A stretch of 64,000 bases of DNA from JAMIFN01 sp964544605 (GCA_964544605.1 CAZJBX010000006.1:25715-89714); one strand, 5' to 3'. Counted from the first letter of the stretch, positions 8,401-17,015 are shown. Notes: generated by a model from the sequence alone, not told the origin. Numbers and translations: made by a program.

Positions 8401-9511
8401 ACTTAATTGCATTTGAATCAATACCGATAAAGGCATTGTTCGCGCTCTGTCCTTCGTTGATATTGTAGTAACCGATACGAAGTGACTCGCGGTAGTCATC
8501 ATTGGCCAAAGCAATCCCGATGGCGGTAGCTACTGCTGGCGCACGGAATGCATAGTAACGGTACCAGTTAAGAATGTTCTGGCGCTCAGCGGCGGCACTA
8601 CAGTGTGTGGCATTGGCGCCGCAATCTGTGCGCTGATGGTTGCTCGGCAACTTCACAGCAGTAGTGCGACTGAGCGTAATTTCTTCGATTTGAGATATAT
8701 TCCCCCACAGGCAGCCTGTTTCCTGCTTACTGGTATTGTATACTGGCGTATCACAAACAACCCAAGTGAATGCCGAATTGGCGCTGCTGCTGGTGTGCTC
8801 CTCAATTTTTGGAACCATCGTCTTTAATTGACTGTAAGCAGGATTATAGCCTGCATTATTACAATTGCTGCGCGTATTCCAATAACCACCCAGGTAACTA
8901 TAATTATTTGTTTTTGCCGAATCATCAGAGCAGAAAGTGGTTTCTGCTGTGTTTTGATTACTTATAAAGCGGATGTTATCTGTCACGGGCAAGGCTTGGC
9001 CATACTCATTAACCCGTGGGGAGTAAGTTAAACGAGGGTTGTAAAAAATAGGGTTTACATCTGCTGACCGCATCGCGTACCAAGTGGTATTTGATGCAGG
9101 ATCTTTGACTTTTGTATTGGAGTTTTGTCTATAGCTTGAGCTTGTATAACCAATCCTTGTATAGCAAGTCCGATCGTTTGCATACCAGCCCTGTACCCAC
9201 CGCGCATTACCAGACTTTGAGCTATCCCAGCCATAAAGAGGTGCTTCACACCAATACTTTTCATCTGGCAAGGTCGCAGAGTTAATAGCATAAGTCTCAT
9301 GATAAGGAAAGGCCATAGACCCCGAGTTATCCAGCGTGATCATGACATTGGGCTTGGCCCCCGTGACTGAAGACAGCAAAGGCTTTTGTGAGGGCGCAAT
9401 GGCCGCATGGGCCGTGCCCAAGGCCAAGAGGCCCAGGCCCAAGGCCAGTGAGAAGCCAGAGGGCAAGAGGGCGCGCAAGGGCTGTTGCAGGGTGTGTGGT
9501 GTGGTGTTCAT
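5420..9511 (-). CDS. pilY1: Type IV pilus tip adhesin PilY1 (PilC family)
   Basis: Large exported protein at the pilus tip that takes part in adhesion, surface sensing and pilus extension. I use the ATG at 9511 (CAGGAG 6 bases upstream), giving 1363 residues with a signal peptide ending near Ala36. A von Willebrand A-like domain starts with the MIDAS motif DNSGS at residues 61-65. The C-terminal third is the PilC/PilY1 beta-propeller, with a calcium-loop-like DQDGDKKLDQF near residue 1260. It is the first gene of the minor-pilin operon, whereas pilY1 commonly lies inside or after the pilins. The N-terminal half (about 7700-9350) is clearly more AT-rich than the C-terminal part, suggesting recombination at the exposed domain. 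Confidence 0.92.
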   Translation of the reverse strand: MNTTPHTLQQPLRALLPSGFSLALGLGLLALGTAHAAIAPSQKPLLSSVTGAKPNVMITLDNSGSMAFPYHETYAINSATLPDEKYWCEAPLYGWDSSKSGNARWVQGWYANDRTCYTRIGYTSSSYRQNSNTKVKDPASNTTWYAMRSADVNPIFYNPRLTYSPRVNEYGQALPVTDNIRFISNQNTAETTFCSDDSAKTNNYSYLGGYWNTRSNCNNAGYNPAYSQLKTMVPKIEEHTSSSANSAFTWVVCDTPVYNTSKQETGCLWGNISQIEEITLSRTTAVKLPSNHQRTDCGANATHCSAAAERQNILNWYRYYAFRAPAVATAIGIALANDDYRESLRIGYYNINEGQSANNAFIGIDSNAIKFRGVRLSSRANNKALYDWLYGHGSFPIGGTPLHNSVDRVADYFALESKSSGGKNPTITAAKENPWAQDPSRLASANNSELSCRRSFNILFSDGAWNQGTETITTEHDYADASVIAAAPSTPFIGGFTKYIAKGYSNTEVGRKLYTPFGNPNAKVKGSLSDLTAKYFWHKDLRPDTANEIQPRMGQPTTWQNMATYTVGYLIRPTGELPGATKGLTFKQIEDYKRNYISLGSSATKPTWATDVTSNTDEQGRIDDFIQAGFTGGGAGYSVTTPDDVRRTFDLILSDILNSSGKDAGVALTGSSSTSDDLAGRIKYTADYKTIDNSGQIDAVRLDADGKDGEAVWSASDKIPSASTRRFFALDGAADERVVITQNTQLSGLPNGLKAALNGNGKLKTDSSFLRYLLGDDTQTDANGALMRQRSSMMASSVNSAPLLVGSRQNMGYGRTASGLPAAAKDSYVDFFKKKNETPEIIYAATNAGVVHVINGADENDGEEIRNASGAKIQPGAEVAAYLIKDTMPKLQDFAKPSYSFEYLVDGPLVEHDMWDGSAWKQMVFGSTGRGGKAVFAFNSPLNTGSKPDRIPSASDYKWEKTYAHMGHVTNGAAAGITTEGKAILLVNSGHYANTGAAGLYVLDALTGEELKFIALPSTYVSDIGLGGVTAVLNAKRQIVAAYAGDANGNMWRFKLSGSPSQWGVSNNRPLFTTQGNQPIYAAPAWQAHPGSNGHACQTQGPGKCGTIVTFATGILLDEDHLSNTSTQSIYGIWDNIGIGEPDQAYNLGAGGTTSLVQQEIELDSATAGTGKSAGHTYYRVTNKPVNWSQHRGWKIDMGKLPGTTGERVVGDPANIGSTVFFTSVVMNKSAILEDSCTASAGAVNVMYGIDALTGSLRRAFDQDGDKKLDQFSVVYLPEGGFTRSTVTTNRRDPNSNLYDANLKAGVGDAKAGDIDLLVRDKATGETGYITGVMGSILVGDGRGNTGWYRTWRPIQHLPASLR

Positions 9512-9765
9512 AAACGGCTCCTGTTCGGAGTGGGGCCAAGCTGGGCGCATACAACTGAGGGCGCACGGCCTGACTCAAGGGTCATCAATGGCGCTAATGT
9601 AGCCCCTTCCATTTGCCCCAAACGCTGTGGCCAGATAAACGCCGCTGGAAATACGACATTCGGCACACTTGGCTAAAATTGCTGGGCTTTTTCGTTTCAT
9701 TTTCACGCTACGGCCAGCCCCCATTTTTGCAGCAGGCTGGGGTTACGCCGCTCTGGCAGTCTCTT

Positions 9766-11007
9766 ATGTCTTTTGATTTCCCCCACTTTCATGATGCCCC
9801 TTACACCCAGTGGGAGGCGGCCCGTAGCCCTGAGGGGCTGAGCTGGAGTGCGGATTTTTTTGGCGGGGCGTGGTTGGTCAGCTCTTATGCTTTGGCCGAG
9901 GCGGTGCTGCGCGATACGGCGCATTTTTCAGCCGCACGCACGGGCGCTTGGGTGGGTAGCGCGAGCGCTGCTGAGGCCGAAAGCCCTGCCACTGGCAAGC
10001 AGGGGCAGTTGGCGTTTCAGGCTTTGTTTGCGCGGGCCATGCTGTTTGTGGATGGGGCCGAGCACCGCCGTTTGCGCGGTTTGATGCAAGATTTCTTTAA
10101 AGCCAGTGAGCTGGAGCGCCTGCGCGGTTTTGTGCAAGCGCGGATTGAGGCGCGTTGTGCCGATATTGAGGCGCGTTATGGCGCTGATGAGGCTTTTGAT
10201 TGGATAGCGGAGTTGGCGCGGCCTTTGCCCTCTGAGGTGATGGTGGAATTTTTGGGCCTGCGCGATGTGACGGCCGCCGAGTATGCGGATTTTGCGCGCT
10301 GGTCGCATGATTTGGCCGCCTTTATTGGCGCACCTGTGGCCCATGCTGCGGTGTGGCGGGCGGCGCTGCGCAGTTTGTTGCAGTTGGCCAGCTTCTTCCG
10401 CCGTGTGTTTGTGCAGGGCCGTGTGGCCGATGGGGCCTTACTGAAGGCGCTGGAGCGGGCTTTCAAGCAAGGCCAGCTAGAGAGCGAGAATGAGTTGATT
10501 GCACAGGCGGCGATGCTGCTGTTTGCCGGACATGAGACGACGCGGCATTTGCTGGGCACGGGTGTGCTGCATATGTTGCAGCAGCCTGCGGCGTGGCAGG
10601 CTTTGCAGGCCGAGCCTGAGCTGGCCGCCAGTGCGGTACGAGAGTTGCTGCGCTTTGAGCCGCCCGTGCAGTACACGGCCCGCCGCGTGTGCCAAGAGAC
10701 GGTGCTGGGCGGGCAGAAGCTGGCGCGCAATGATTTGGTGATTGTGAGTTTGGCGCAGGCTTTGCGCGATGCGGCCCGCTTTGAGCAGCCGCAGGTGCTG
10801 GATGTGGCGCGCAGCAATGGCAGTATGTTGGCCTTTGGCTCAGGGCCGCATATTTGCATCGGTGCGGCGCTGACGCAGTTGGAGGCGGAGCTGACTTTGG
10901 CCCACATCAGCCGCCGTTGGCCGAATTTGCGCCTCATCAGCCATGCATGGGACAGGAGCAGCGTGACCTACCGTGGCCTGCAAAGCCTTTATGTGGCCAG
11001 GGGGTAG
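9766..11007 (+). CDS. Cytochrome P450
   Basis: Soluble bacterial-type P450 monooxygenase, 413 residues from the ATG at 9766, a normal length. A longer frame opens at 9613 but would add 51 residues with no P450 similarity. Visible family motifs: AGHETTR in helix I near residue 254, ELLR (the ExxR of helix K) near 291, and the haem-binding loop FGSGPHICIG around residues 356-365, with the cysteine as axial ligand. No ferredoxin or reductase partner is adjacent, so the substrate cannot be inferred. Its 3' end overlaps the convergent CBS-domain gene by 19 bases. It is divergent from pilY1 with a 254-base spacer; a TAAAAT at 9673-9678 is a possible -10 element. Confidence 0.9.
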   Translation: MSFDFPHFHDAPYTQWEAARSPEGLSWSADFFGGAWLVSSYALAEAVLRDTAHFSAARTGAWVGSASAAEAESPATGKQGQLAFQALFARAMLFVDGAEHRRLRGLMQDFFKASELERLRGFVQARIEARCADIEARYGADEAFDWIAELARPLPSEVMVEFLGLRDVTAAEYADFARWSHDLAAFIGAPVAHAAVWRAALRSLLQLASFFRRVFVQGRVADGALLKALERAFKQGQLESENELIAQAAMLLFAGHETTRHLLGTGVLHMLQQPAAWQALQAEPELAASAVRELLRFEPPVQYTARRVCQETVLGGQKLARNDLVIVSLAQALRDAARFEQPQVLDVARSNGSMLAFGSGPHICIGAALTQLEAELTLAHISRRWPNLRLISHAWDRSSVTYRGLQSLYVARG

Positions 11008-12293
11008 GCCAGCACTTGGGCGACGCGGCGACCCTCTAGGGCGGTGACTTCAAAGCGCCAGCCCGCGCATTCAATCACATCGCCTTGGCGCAGCAGGCGG
11101 CCCACACGGGCCATGAGCAGGCCGGCCAGGGTGTTGTAGATGCCGAGTTCTTCATCGGGCAGGTCGTGCTCAATATCGAGGCGGGATTTCAACTCGGTCA
11201 GCGGCATAAGGCCATCGAGCTGCCAGCCGCCTTGCGGCAGGGGCAAGGCCCAAGCCTCCTCTTGCAGTTCTGGCATGAGCTCGCCGGTGATGGCTTCGAG
11301 CAAATCGCGGGGGGTGAGCAAGCCTTGCAAAGCGCCGTATTCGTCCACCACAAACACCATGCGGGCCGCTTGCAGGCGGAATTGCTCCAGCATTTCCATG
11401 CCCGTTAAGGTTTCAGGCACAAAAACGGGGGGCAGCAGGCAGTCTTCCAGCGGCAAATCGCCTTGCTCGGCGGCATAGGGCAGCAGTTGAGACACGCCGA
11501 CCACGCCAATCACATGGTCGAGGTCATCGCGGCAGACGGGATACCAAGAGTGGGTTTGCCCTGCGCTTTGCACGGCTTGGGCAATGTTGTGCAGGGCTTG
11601 CTTGACGCTGAGGCGGGCATCGAACCACGCAATATCAGAGCGCGGCAGCATGAGGGAGGTGAGCGGGCGCTCGTCAAGGTGGAAGACATTGTCCACCATG
11701 CGGCGCTCGTGTTTTTCAAACAGGCCCGCTTGCAGGGCTTCGTCTAGGCTGGCGTCAATTTCGTCTTCCGTTACGCCGCGCTCTTGCTGGGTGTTCACGC
11801 GCATCAGGCGCAGCACGGTTTCGGTGCTCCAGGCAATCAGGCGCACAAAGGGGCCGGCCACTGTCGCCAGCATATCCATAGGGATGGCCATATAGCGGGC
11901 CACGGTTTCAGGAAAGAGCAGGCCGATGCGCTTGGGCACCATTTCGCCAAAGATGAGGGTGATATAGGCCAGCCCCACCACGACCAAAAAGGTGGCCAAG
12001 GGCCGCGCCAAGCCCTCAGGTGCGCCCCAGGCGAGCAGGTGCTCGCTCAAGCCTTGGGCAAAGGCGGCTTCCCCCACAATGCCGTTGAGCAGGCCGATGG
12101 AGGTGATGCCCACTTGCACGGCAGAAAGCATACGGGTGGGCTCCTCGGCCAGCTTCAAGGCCACGGCGGCTTTGCCATCGCCTTTATCGGCCAGCGGCTT
12201 GAGGCGGGCACGGCGGGCTGTGCTGAGGGCCAGCTCACTCATGGCGAAAAGGCCGTTGAGCAGGGTAAGAAAGATGATAAGAATGACTTCCAT
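10989..12293 (-). CDS. CNNM/CorC-HlyC family membrane protein with CBS pair
   Basis: 434-residue membrane protein with the order DUF21 (CNNM) transmembrane domain (about residues 1-185), paired CBS domains (about 205-335) and a C-terminal CorC/HlyC FAD-binding-like domain (about 350-430). Family members are implicated in magnesium/cobalt efflux or homeostasis; older annotation calls them hemolysins. Typical segments include FGEMVPKRIGL after the third membrane helix and DEYGALQGLLTPRDLLEAI in the second CBS. Overlaps the P450 gene tail-to-tail by 19 bases and is divergent from the DedA gene with only 41 bases between starts. Confidence 0.85.
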   Translation of the reverse strand: MEVILIIFLTLLNGLFAMSELALSTARRARLKPLADKGDGKAAVALKLAEEPTRMLSAVQVGITSIGLLNGIVGEAAFAQGLSEHLLAWGAPEGLARPLATFLVVVGLAYITLIFGEMVPKRIGLLFPETVARYMAIPMDMLATVAGPFVRLIAWSTETVLRLMRVNTQQERGVTEDEIDASLDEALQAGLFEKHERRMVDNVFHLDERPLTSLMLPRSDIAWFDARLSVKQALHNIAQAVQSAGQTHSWYPVCRDDLDHVIGVVGVSQLLPYAAEQGDLPLEDCLLPPVFVPETLTGMEMLEQFRLQAARMVFVVDEYGALQGLLTPRDLLEAITGELMPELQEEAWALPLPQGGWQLDGLMPLTELKSRLDIEHDLPDEELGIYNTLAGLLMARVGRLLRQGDVIECAGWRFEVTALEGRRVAQVLAYPLAT

Positions 12294-12334
12294 GCCTGAA
12301 ACTGTAGCGCAGGCGGACGCATAATCTGCCCCCT

Positions 12335-12985
12335 ATGGACATCATCTTGCAACTCTTTGACTTCATCTTCCACATCGACCAGCATTTGGCCGACTTTGTG
12401 GCCGCCAACGGCAATTGGATTTACGCCTTGCTCTTTGCCATTGTGTTTGTGGAAACGGGGCTGGTCATCATGCCCTTGCTGCCCGGCGATTCTTTGCTCT
12501 TTGTGGTGGGCGCTTTTGCCGCCACGGGGGTGCTCGATTACACCACCAGCGTGGTGCTGCTGCTGATTGCGGCGGTGGCGGGCGATCAGCTCAACTACAC
12601 CATTGGCAAATACTTTGGCCCCAAGGTGTTCCAGTGGGAGAACTCGCGTTTCTTCAATAAAAAAGCCTTTGACAAGGCGCACAATTTTTACGAACGCTAC
12701 GGCGGCATCACCATTGTGCTGGCGCGCTTTATGCCGTTTATCCGCACCTTTGTGCCCTTTGTGGCAGGGGTGGCGGCCATGTCGCGGGCCAAGTTTGTGA
12801 CTTACAACATTTTGGGCGCGCTGCTGTGGGTGCTGGGCGTGGTCACGGCGGGCTACTTTTTCGGCAATCTGCCGTGGGTGAAGGCGAATTTGGAAAAAAT
12901 CATTTGGGCCTTGATTTTGATTCCTGGCCTGCTGGCCCTGTATGGCGCTTGGCGCGGCAGCAAGAAGGACGCGGCGGCGAAATAA
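12335..12985 (+). CDS. DedA family membrane protein
   Basis: 216-residue inner-membrane protein of the DedA/VTT family, now linked to lipid (undecaprenyl-phosphate or phospholipid) scrambling and to membrane-potential and drug tolerance. Family signs are the ETGLVIMPLLPGDSLL segment near residues 45-60 and the FMPFIRTFVPFVAGVAAM segment with conserved arginine near residues 130-147. Four to five hydrophobic segments can be counted. A CATAAT about 15 bases before the ATG may be the -10 box, giving a short leader. Confidence 0.88.
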   Translation: MDIILQLFDFIFHIDQHLADFVAANGNWIYALLFAIVFVETGLVIMPLLPGDSLLFVVGAFAATGVLDYTTSVVLLLIAAVAGDQLNYTIGKYFGPKVFQWENSRFFNKKAFDKAHNFYERYGGITIVLARFMPFIRTFVPFVAGVAAMSRAKFVTYNILGALLWVLGVVTAGYFFGNLPWVKANLEKIIWALILIPGLLALYGAWRGSKKDAAAK

Positions 12986-13309
12986 AACCCCACTTTTACC
13001 CAGGCTCATCGCCACACTCTCGCCAAAAAACCCCACAAATATCCTGCAAAAACCGCATCAGCAGCCAGAAAAATCCCACCTCGCTCAAACTGTGTTAAAA
13101 TACTGGTGTTTTATACACTGAGGGCGCTGGCAATAGCCGCGCCCGAGTTGGGTGGATACGGCCTCTGCGGAGGCCCTGCTTTTGACGCTGCACAAGAATG
13201 AACAGCCTCGCGCCAAAGGCCACCGCCTAGCGCCTCGTTGCCAGCCCCACGATTGGCTTTTGCCCCGGGCTGCGCCTTGTTCACCTGCAACAAAACAAGG
13301 AGTTTTTGC
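12986..13309 (+). promoter_or_regulatory. Promoter region and structured leader of the tmm-like gene
   Basis: 324 bases without a supported gene. An AT-rich segment at 13092-13118 has two similar halves, GTGTTAAAATAC and GTGTTTTATACAC, and TATACA at 13112-13117 as a possible -10. Transcription from there would give a leader of about 190 bases. It starts with a bulged hairpin at 13122-13144 (GGGCG..GGC-AATA-GCC..CGCCC), followed by GGCCTC-TGCG-GAGGCC at 13160-13175. It ends with AAGGAG 7 bases before the ATG at 13310. I do not recognise a known riboswitch consensus; a cis-regulatory RNA is possible but unproven. Confidence 0.45.
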
Positions 13310-14689
13310 ATGGATATTTCTAAGATGCGTGTGGCCGTTTTGGGCGCTGGCCCCAGCGGTTTGGCGCAATTGCGTGCCTTTGATGCAGCCCGTCGTGCGG
13401 GTCAGCCTGTACCCAAAATCACCTGCTATGAGAAACAGCCCGATTTGGGCGGTATGTGGAATTACACCTGGCGCACGGGTTTGGATGCCTACGGCGAGCC
13501 TGTACACGGCAGCATGTACCGCTATTTGTGGTCCAACGGCCCCAAAGAGTGCTTGGAATTTGCCGATTACAGCTTTGAAGAGCACTTTGGCCGCCCCATT
13601 CCCTCTTACCCGCCCCGCGCCGTGCTGCACGACTACATCATGGGCCGCATTGAAAAGAGCGGCTTGCGCTCACACATCAAGTTCAAGCATTCGGTGCAGT
13701 GGGTGGAGTTTGACGAGAACACGCAAAAGTTCAGCGTGACGGTGCGCGATATGGTGAAAGACCATTTGTTTACCGAACAATACGACTGGGTGGTGGTGGC
13801 CACAGGGCATTTTTCTACGCCCAATGTGCCCTATTTTGAGGGCGTGGAGGACTTCCAAGGCCGCGTGCTTCATGCGCATGACTTCCGCGATGCGTGCGAG
13901 TTCACCGACAAAAATGTGCTGCTGGTGGGCAGCAGCTATTCGGCAGAGGACATTGGCACGCAATGCCACAAATACGGCGCGAAGTCGGTGACCTTCAGCT
14001 ACCGCTCTGCGCCCATGGGCTACGACTGGCCCGATGCCTTTAGTGAAAAGCCTTTGCTCACCCGTGTGGAGGGCAATACGGCCTATTTCAAAGACGGCAG
14101 CACGCTCGATGATGTGGACGCGATTGTGCTCTGTACGGGTTACCAGCACCACTTCCCCTTCTTGCCCAATGATTTGACACTGCGCACGCGCAACCGCCTC
14201 TACCCTGCCGATATTTACAAGGGCATTTTCTGGATCAACAACCCACGCTTGGTGTATTTGGGTATGCAAGACCAGTACTACACCTTCAATATGTTTGATG
14301 CCCAAGCTTGGTATGCCCGCGATGTGATGCTGGGCAAAACCAAGCTACCAAGCAAGACCGAGATGACGAAAGACAGCCAACGCTGGCTGGCGCGTGAGGA
14401 GGCTTGCGAAAATGCCGATGAGGACATTGACTTCCAAGCCGCCTACATCCGCGATTTGCTCAAAGCCTCTGACTACCCCAACTTCGATGTGGAGGGCATG
14501 GCCACCTTGTTTAAAGCATGGCAACGCGACAAGCAAGAGGATATTTTGGGCTACCGCGATCGCAGCTATGCCTCAACCATGACAGGCACCATGTCGCCCC
14601 TGCACCATACGCCGTGGATGCAGGCGCTGGATGACTCGCTAGAGGCATTTTTGGCCGATGAGCCTTTGCCTGAGGAAGTCTCCGCTTAA
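13310..14689 (+). CDS. tmm: Flavin monooxygenase, trimethylamine monooxygenase-like
   Basis: 459-residue class B flavin monooxygenase. It should use FAD and NADPH to oxidise trimethylamine to its N-oxide (other soft nucleophiles are possible). The FAD motif GAGPSG is at residues 12-17, the FMO-type linker ATGHFSTP near 164 and the NADPH motif GSSYSAED near 207. The segments MYRYLWSNGPKECLEFADY and TAPMGY-like SAPMGYDWPD, and the C-terminal TGTMSPLHHTPW, match what I recall of bacterial Tmm proteins, which makes the specific call stronger than generic FMO. The ATG at 13310 has AAGGAG 7 bases upstream. No tdm, methylamine transporter or methyltransferase lies next to it. A terminator follows. 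Confidence 0.8.
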   Translation: MDISKMRVAVLGAGPSGLAQLRAFDAARRAGQPVPKITCYEKQPDLGGMWNYTWRTGLDAYGEPVHGSMYRYLWSNGPKECLEFADYSFEEHFGRPIPSYPPRAVLHDYIMGRIEKSGLRSHIKFKHSVQWVEFDENTQKFSVTVRDMVKDHLFTEQYDWVVVATGHFSTPNVPYFEGVEDFQGRVLHAHDFRDACEFTDKNVLLVGSSYSAEDIGTQCHKYGAKSVTFSYRSAPMGYDWPDAFSEKPLLTRVEGNTAYFKDGSTLDDVDAIVLCTGYQHHFPFLPNDLTLRTRNRLYPADIYKGIFWINNPRLVYLGMQDQYYTFNMFDAQAWYARDVMLGKTKLPSKTEMTKDSQRWLAREEACENADEDIDFQAAYIRDLLKASDYPNFDVEGMATLFKAWQRDKQEDILGYRDRSYASTMTGTMSPLHHTPWMQALDDSLEAFLADEPLPEEVSA

Positions 14690-14714
14690 ACACGGCATGG
14701 CCTTTGCCACCCTG

Positions 14715-14744
14715 ACGCAGCCCCTTGCTGGGCTGCGTTTTTTT
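14715..14744 (+). terminator. Rho-independent terminator after tmm
   Basis: Perfect 9-bp stem ACGCAGCCC / GGGCTGCGT with a 6-base loop and a run of seven T, 26 bases after the tmm stop. Confidence 0.92.
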
Positions 14745-14766
14745 GTGCCTGATGCGGCCTCGGCGT

Positions 14767-14794
14767 TTGGGGCAAAAACGCGGGCATCTATAAT
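14767..14794 (+). promoter_or_regulatory. Probable pyrG promoter
   Basis: Consensus -10 TATAAT at 14789-14794 with a weak TTGGGG at 14767-14772, 16 bases apart. Initiation about 7 bases downstream would leave a leader of only about 12-18 bases before the pyrG start. Confidence 0.55.
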
Positions 14795-14812
14795 GGCCAT
14801 TTCCCGCTTGGC

Positions 14813-16441
14813 ATGATCATGACAACCAAATACATCTTCGTCACTGGCGGTGTGGTGAGCTCTTTAGGCAAGGGCATCGCCGCCGCATCCTTGGCCGCCA
14901 TTCTTGAATCGCGCGGCCTGTCTGTCACCCTCATCAAAAACGACCCCTACATCAATGTGGACCCGGGCAAAATGTCGCCCTTCCAGCATGGTGAGGTCTA
15001 TGTGACCCAAGACGGCGCTGAAACCGATTTGGACTTGGGCCACTATGAGCGCTTTATCACCACCCGCATGAAGCGCGCCAACAGCTTCACGCAGGGGCAA
15101 ATTTACCGCGCCGTCATGCAAAAAGAGCAAGAAGGCTTTTACGGCGGCAAAACGGTGCAGGTCATTCCCCACATCACAGGCGAAATCCAAGCCTTCATCC
15201 GCCGTGGCGGTGAGGGCTTTGATGTGGCCATTGTGGAGATTGGCGGCACAGTCGGCGATATCGAATCCCTGCCCTTCTTAGAGGCCGTGCGCCAGATGAG
15301 CCTGCATTTGGGCCCTGAGAATGCCGCCTTTGTGCACCTGACTTACCTGCCCTACATCAAGGCCGCTGGCGAGCTGAAAACCAAGCCGACCCAGCACACG
15401 GTGCAAAAGCTGCGCGAAATCGGCATTCAGCCCGATGCCCTGCTCTGCCGCGCCGACCACCGCGTGCCGCAAGAGGAAATGGAAAAGATTTCCCTCTTTA
15501 CCAATGTGCCGGTCAAAGGCGTCATCAGCGTGTGGGATGTGAACCCGATTTACCGCGTGCCCCATATGCTGCACGAGCAGGGCTTGGATGAGCTGCTGTG
15601 TCAAAAGCTGCGCCTGAATGCGCCACCCGCCAATTTGGCCCTGTGGGCGCGCTTGATAGAAGAATACGAAAGCCCCGAACAGACCGTGACCGTGGCCATG
15701 GTGGGCAAATACACCGAGCTGAGCGACAGCTACAAATCTTTGAACGAAGCCCTGCGCCACGCTGGCATGAAGAATGGCTGCAAGGTAGAGATTGATTACA
15801 TTGATGCCGAGAGCATGGACAGCCCCGCCACACTGGAGCGCCTGAGCACAGTGAATGCCCTGCTGGTGCCCGGCGGCTTTGGCCAGCGCGGGGTGGAAGG
15901 CAAGATTGAAGCCGTGCGCTATGCCCGTGAGCACAAGCTGCCCTTTCTGGGCATTTGCCTCGGGATGCAAGTCGCCGCCATTGAATTTGCCCGCCATGTG
16001 GCAGGTTTGCAGCAGGCCAATAGCACCGAGTTTGATCTGCAATGCCCGCAGCCCGTGGTCGCTTTGCGCCAAGAGTGGCAGCCCGATTACGCCGCGCCCG
16101 TACACGCCTCAGGCAAGCAAATGCGCTTGGGCAGTGAGTCTGCACAGGTGCAAGCAGGCAGTTTGGCCGCGCAGATTTACGGCGATACCGTGACCGAGCG
16201 CCACCGCCACCGCTACGAGCTCAACGGCCAATACCTAGAGGCTTTGCAAGCCGCTGGCTTGGTGGTTTCAGCCCGTATGCAGCCTGACGATTTGGCCGAA
16301 ATCATTGAGCTGCCCAGCAGCCTTCACCCTTGGTTTATGGGGGTGCAGTTCCATCCTGAATTCAATTCAACCCCGTGGGACAGCCACCCCTTGTTCAGCA
16401 GCTATATTGCTGCGGCCCTGGCCCACCAAGGCCAAAACTGA
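14813..16441 (+). CDS. pyrG: CTP synthase
   Basis: Makes CTP from UTP, ATP and glutamine. The 542-residue product has the N-terminal synthetase domain (KYIFVTGGVVSSLGKGI near residues 5-21) and the C-terminal class I glutamine amidotransferase domain. The nucleophile motif GICLGMQ lies near residue 380 and the HPEF of the catalytic histidine/glutamate near 520. Two in-frame ATGs (14813 and 14819) are possible starts; neither has a clear ribosome binding site. It runs straight into the cytochrome gene with 8 bases between. Upstream is a TATAAT box. Confidence 0.97.
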   Translation: MIMTTKYIFVTGGVVSSLGKGIAAASLAAILESRGLSVTLIKNDPYINVDPGKMSPFQHGEVYVTQDGAETDLDLGHYERFITTRMKRANSFTQGQIYRAVMQKEQEGFYGGKTVQVIPHITGEIQAFIRRGGEGFDVAIVEIGGTVGDIESLPFLEAVRQMSLHLGPENAAFVHLTYLPYIKAAGELKTKPTQHTVQKLREIGIQPDALLCRADHRVPQEEMEKISLFTNVPVKGVISVWDVNPIYRVPHMLHEQGLDELLCQKLRLNAPPANLALWARLIEEYESPEQTVTVAMVGKYTELSDSYKSLNEALRHAGMKNGCKVEIDYIDAESMDSPATLERLSTVNALLVPGGFGQRGVEGKIEAVRYAREHKLPFLGICLGMQVAAIEFARHVAGLQQANSTEFDLQCPQPVVALRQEWQPDYAAPVHASGKQMRLGSESAQVQAGSLAAQIYGDTVTERHRHRYELNGQYLEALQAAGLVVSARMQPDDLAEIIELPSSLHPWFMGVQFHPEFNSTPWDSHPLFSSYIAAALAHQGQN

Positions 16442-16449
16442 GACTTGCC

Positions 16450-16893
16450 ATGACTGCCATGATGACCCCCAGCCCCTTGCGCCTGCTGTTGAGTGCCTCT
16501 GCCCTGAGCTTGGCCCTAGCGCTGGCCGCTTGTGGCGAAGCCCCGCAAGAGGCGGGCGGCAGTGCCGCAACCAGCAGCCCAGCCGATAGCGCCCCTGCTG
16601 CCACACCAGAAGCGGAAGCGGCCACTGCCAGCATTGACCCGCAAGCGGGCGAGCGCCTCTACAAACGCGCCTGCTTTGCCTGCCATGACACAGGCGCAGG
16701 CGGCGCACCCAAGCGCGGCGATGCAGCGGCTTGGGCCACGCGTTTGCCCAAAGGCGAAGCGGCTTTGCTGCAATCGACCATGAAGGGCATGGGCAGTATG
16801 CCACCCCGTGGCAACAGCCCGCGCACGGCCAGCGATGCCGACATTGCCGCCGCTGTGCAGCATTTGCTGGCGGGCCTGGCGCCGCAAGAGTAA
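16450..16893 (+). CDS. Lipoprotein c-type cytochrome (c5-like)
   Basis: 147-residue exported electron carrier. From the ATG at 16450 there is a hydrophobic signal ending in LAAC (Cys28), a lipobox, so the protein is probably anchored as a lipoprotein. An Ala/Ser/Pro linker (about residues 30-62) leads to a single-haem cytochrome domain with CFACH near residues 75-79. A methionine ligand is likely in KGMGSMPPRG, the usual c5 pattern. It starts 8 bases after pyrG, so may be co-transcribed although unrelated in function, and ends before a terminator. Confidence 0.87.
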   Translation: MTAMMTPSPLRLLLSASALSLALALAACGEAPQEAGGSAATSSPADSAPAATPEAEAATASIDPQAGERLYKRACFACHDTGAGGAPKRGDAAAWATRLPKGEAALLQSTMKGMGSMPPRGNSPRTASDADIAAAVQHLLAGLAPQE

Positions 16894-16936
16894 GCAGGCG
16901 GCCAGCGGCTGTTCTTTCCAAAGCCAAAACAAAACA

Positions 16937-16967
16937 CCCTTGGCGGCAAAGCACAAGGGCGTTTTTT
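16937..16967. terminator. Terminator between the cytochrome gene and clpP
   Basis: Stem CCCTTG / CAAGGG followed on the plus strand by CGTTTTTT. On the minus strand the same stem is followed by a T-rich stretch, so it could also serve clpP, which converges on this site. Confidence 0.75.
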
Positions 16968-17015
16968 GTTGCGCTGCGCCGCTTCAACGCCGCTTCAACG
17001 CGGCTTAAATGCAGC

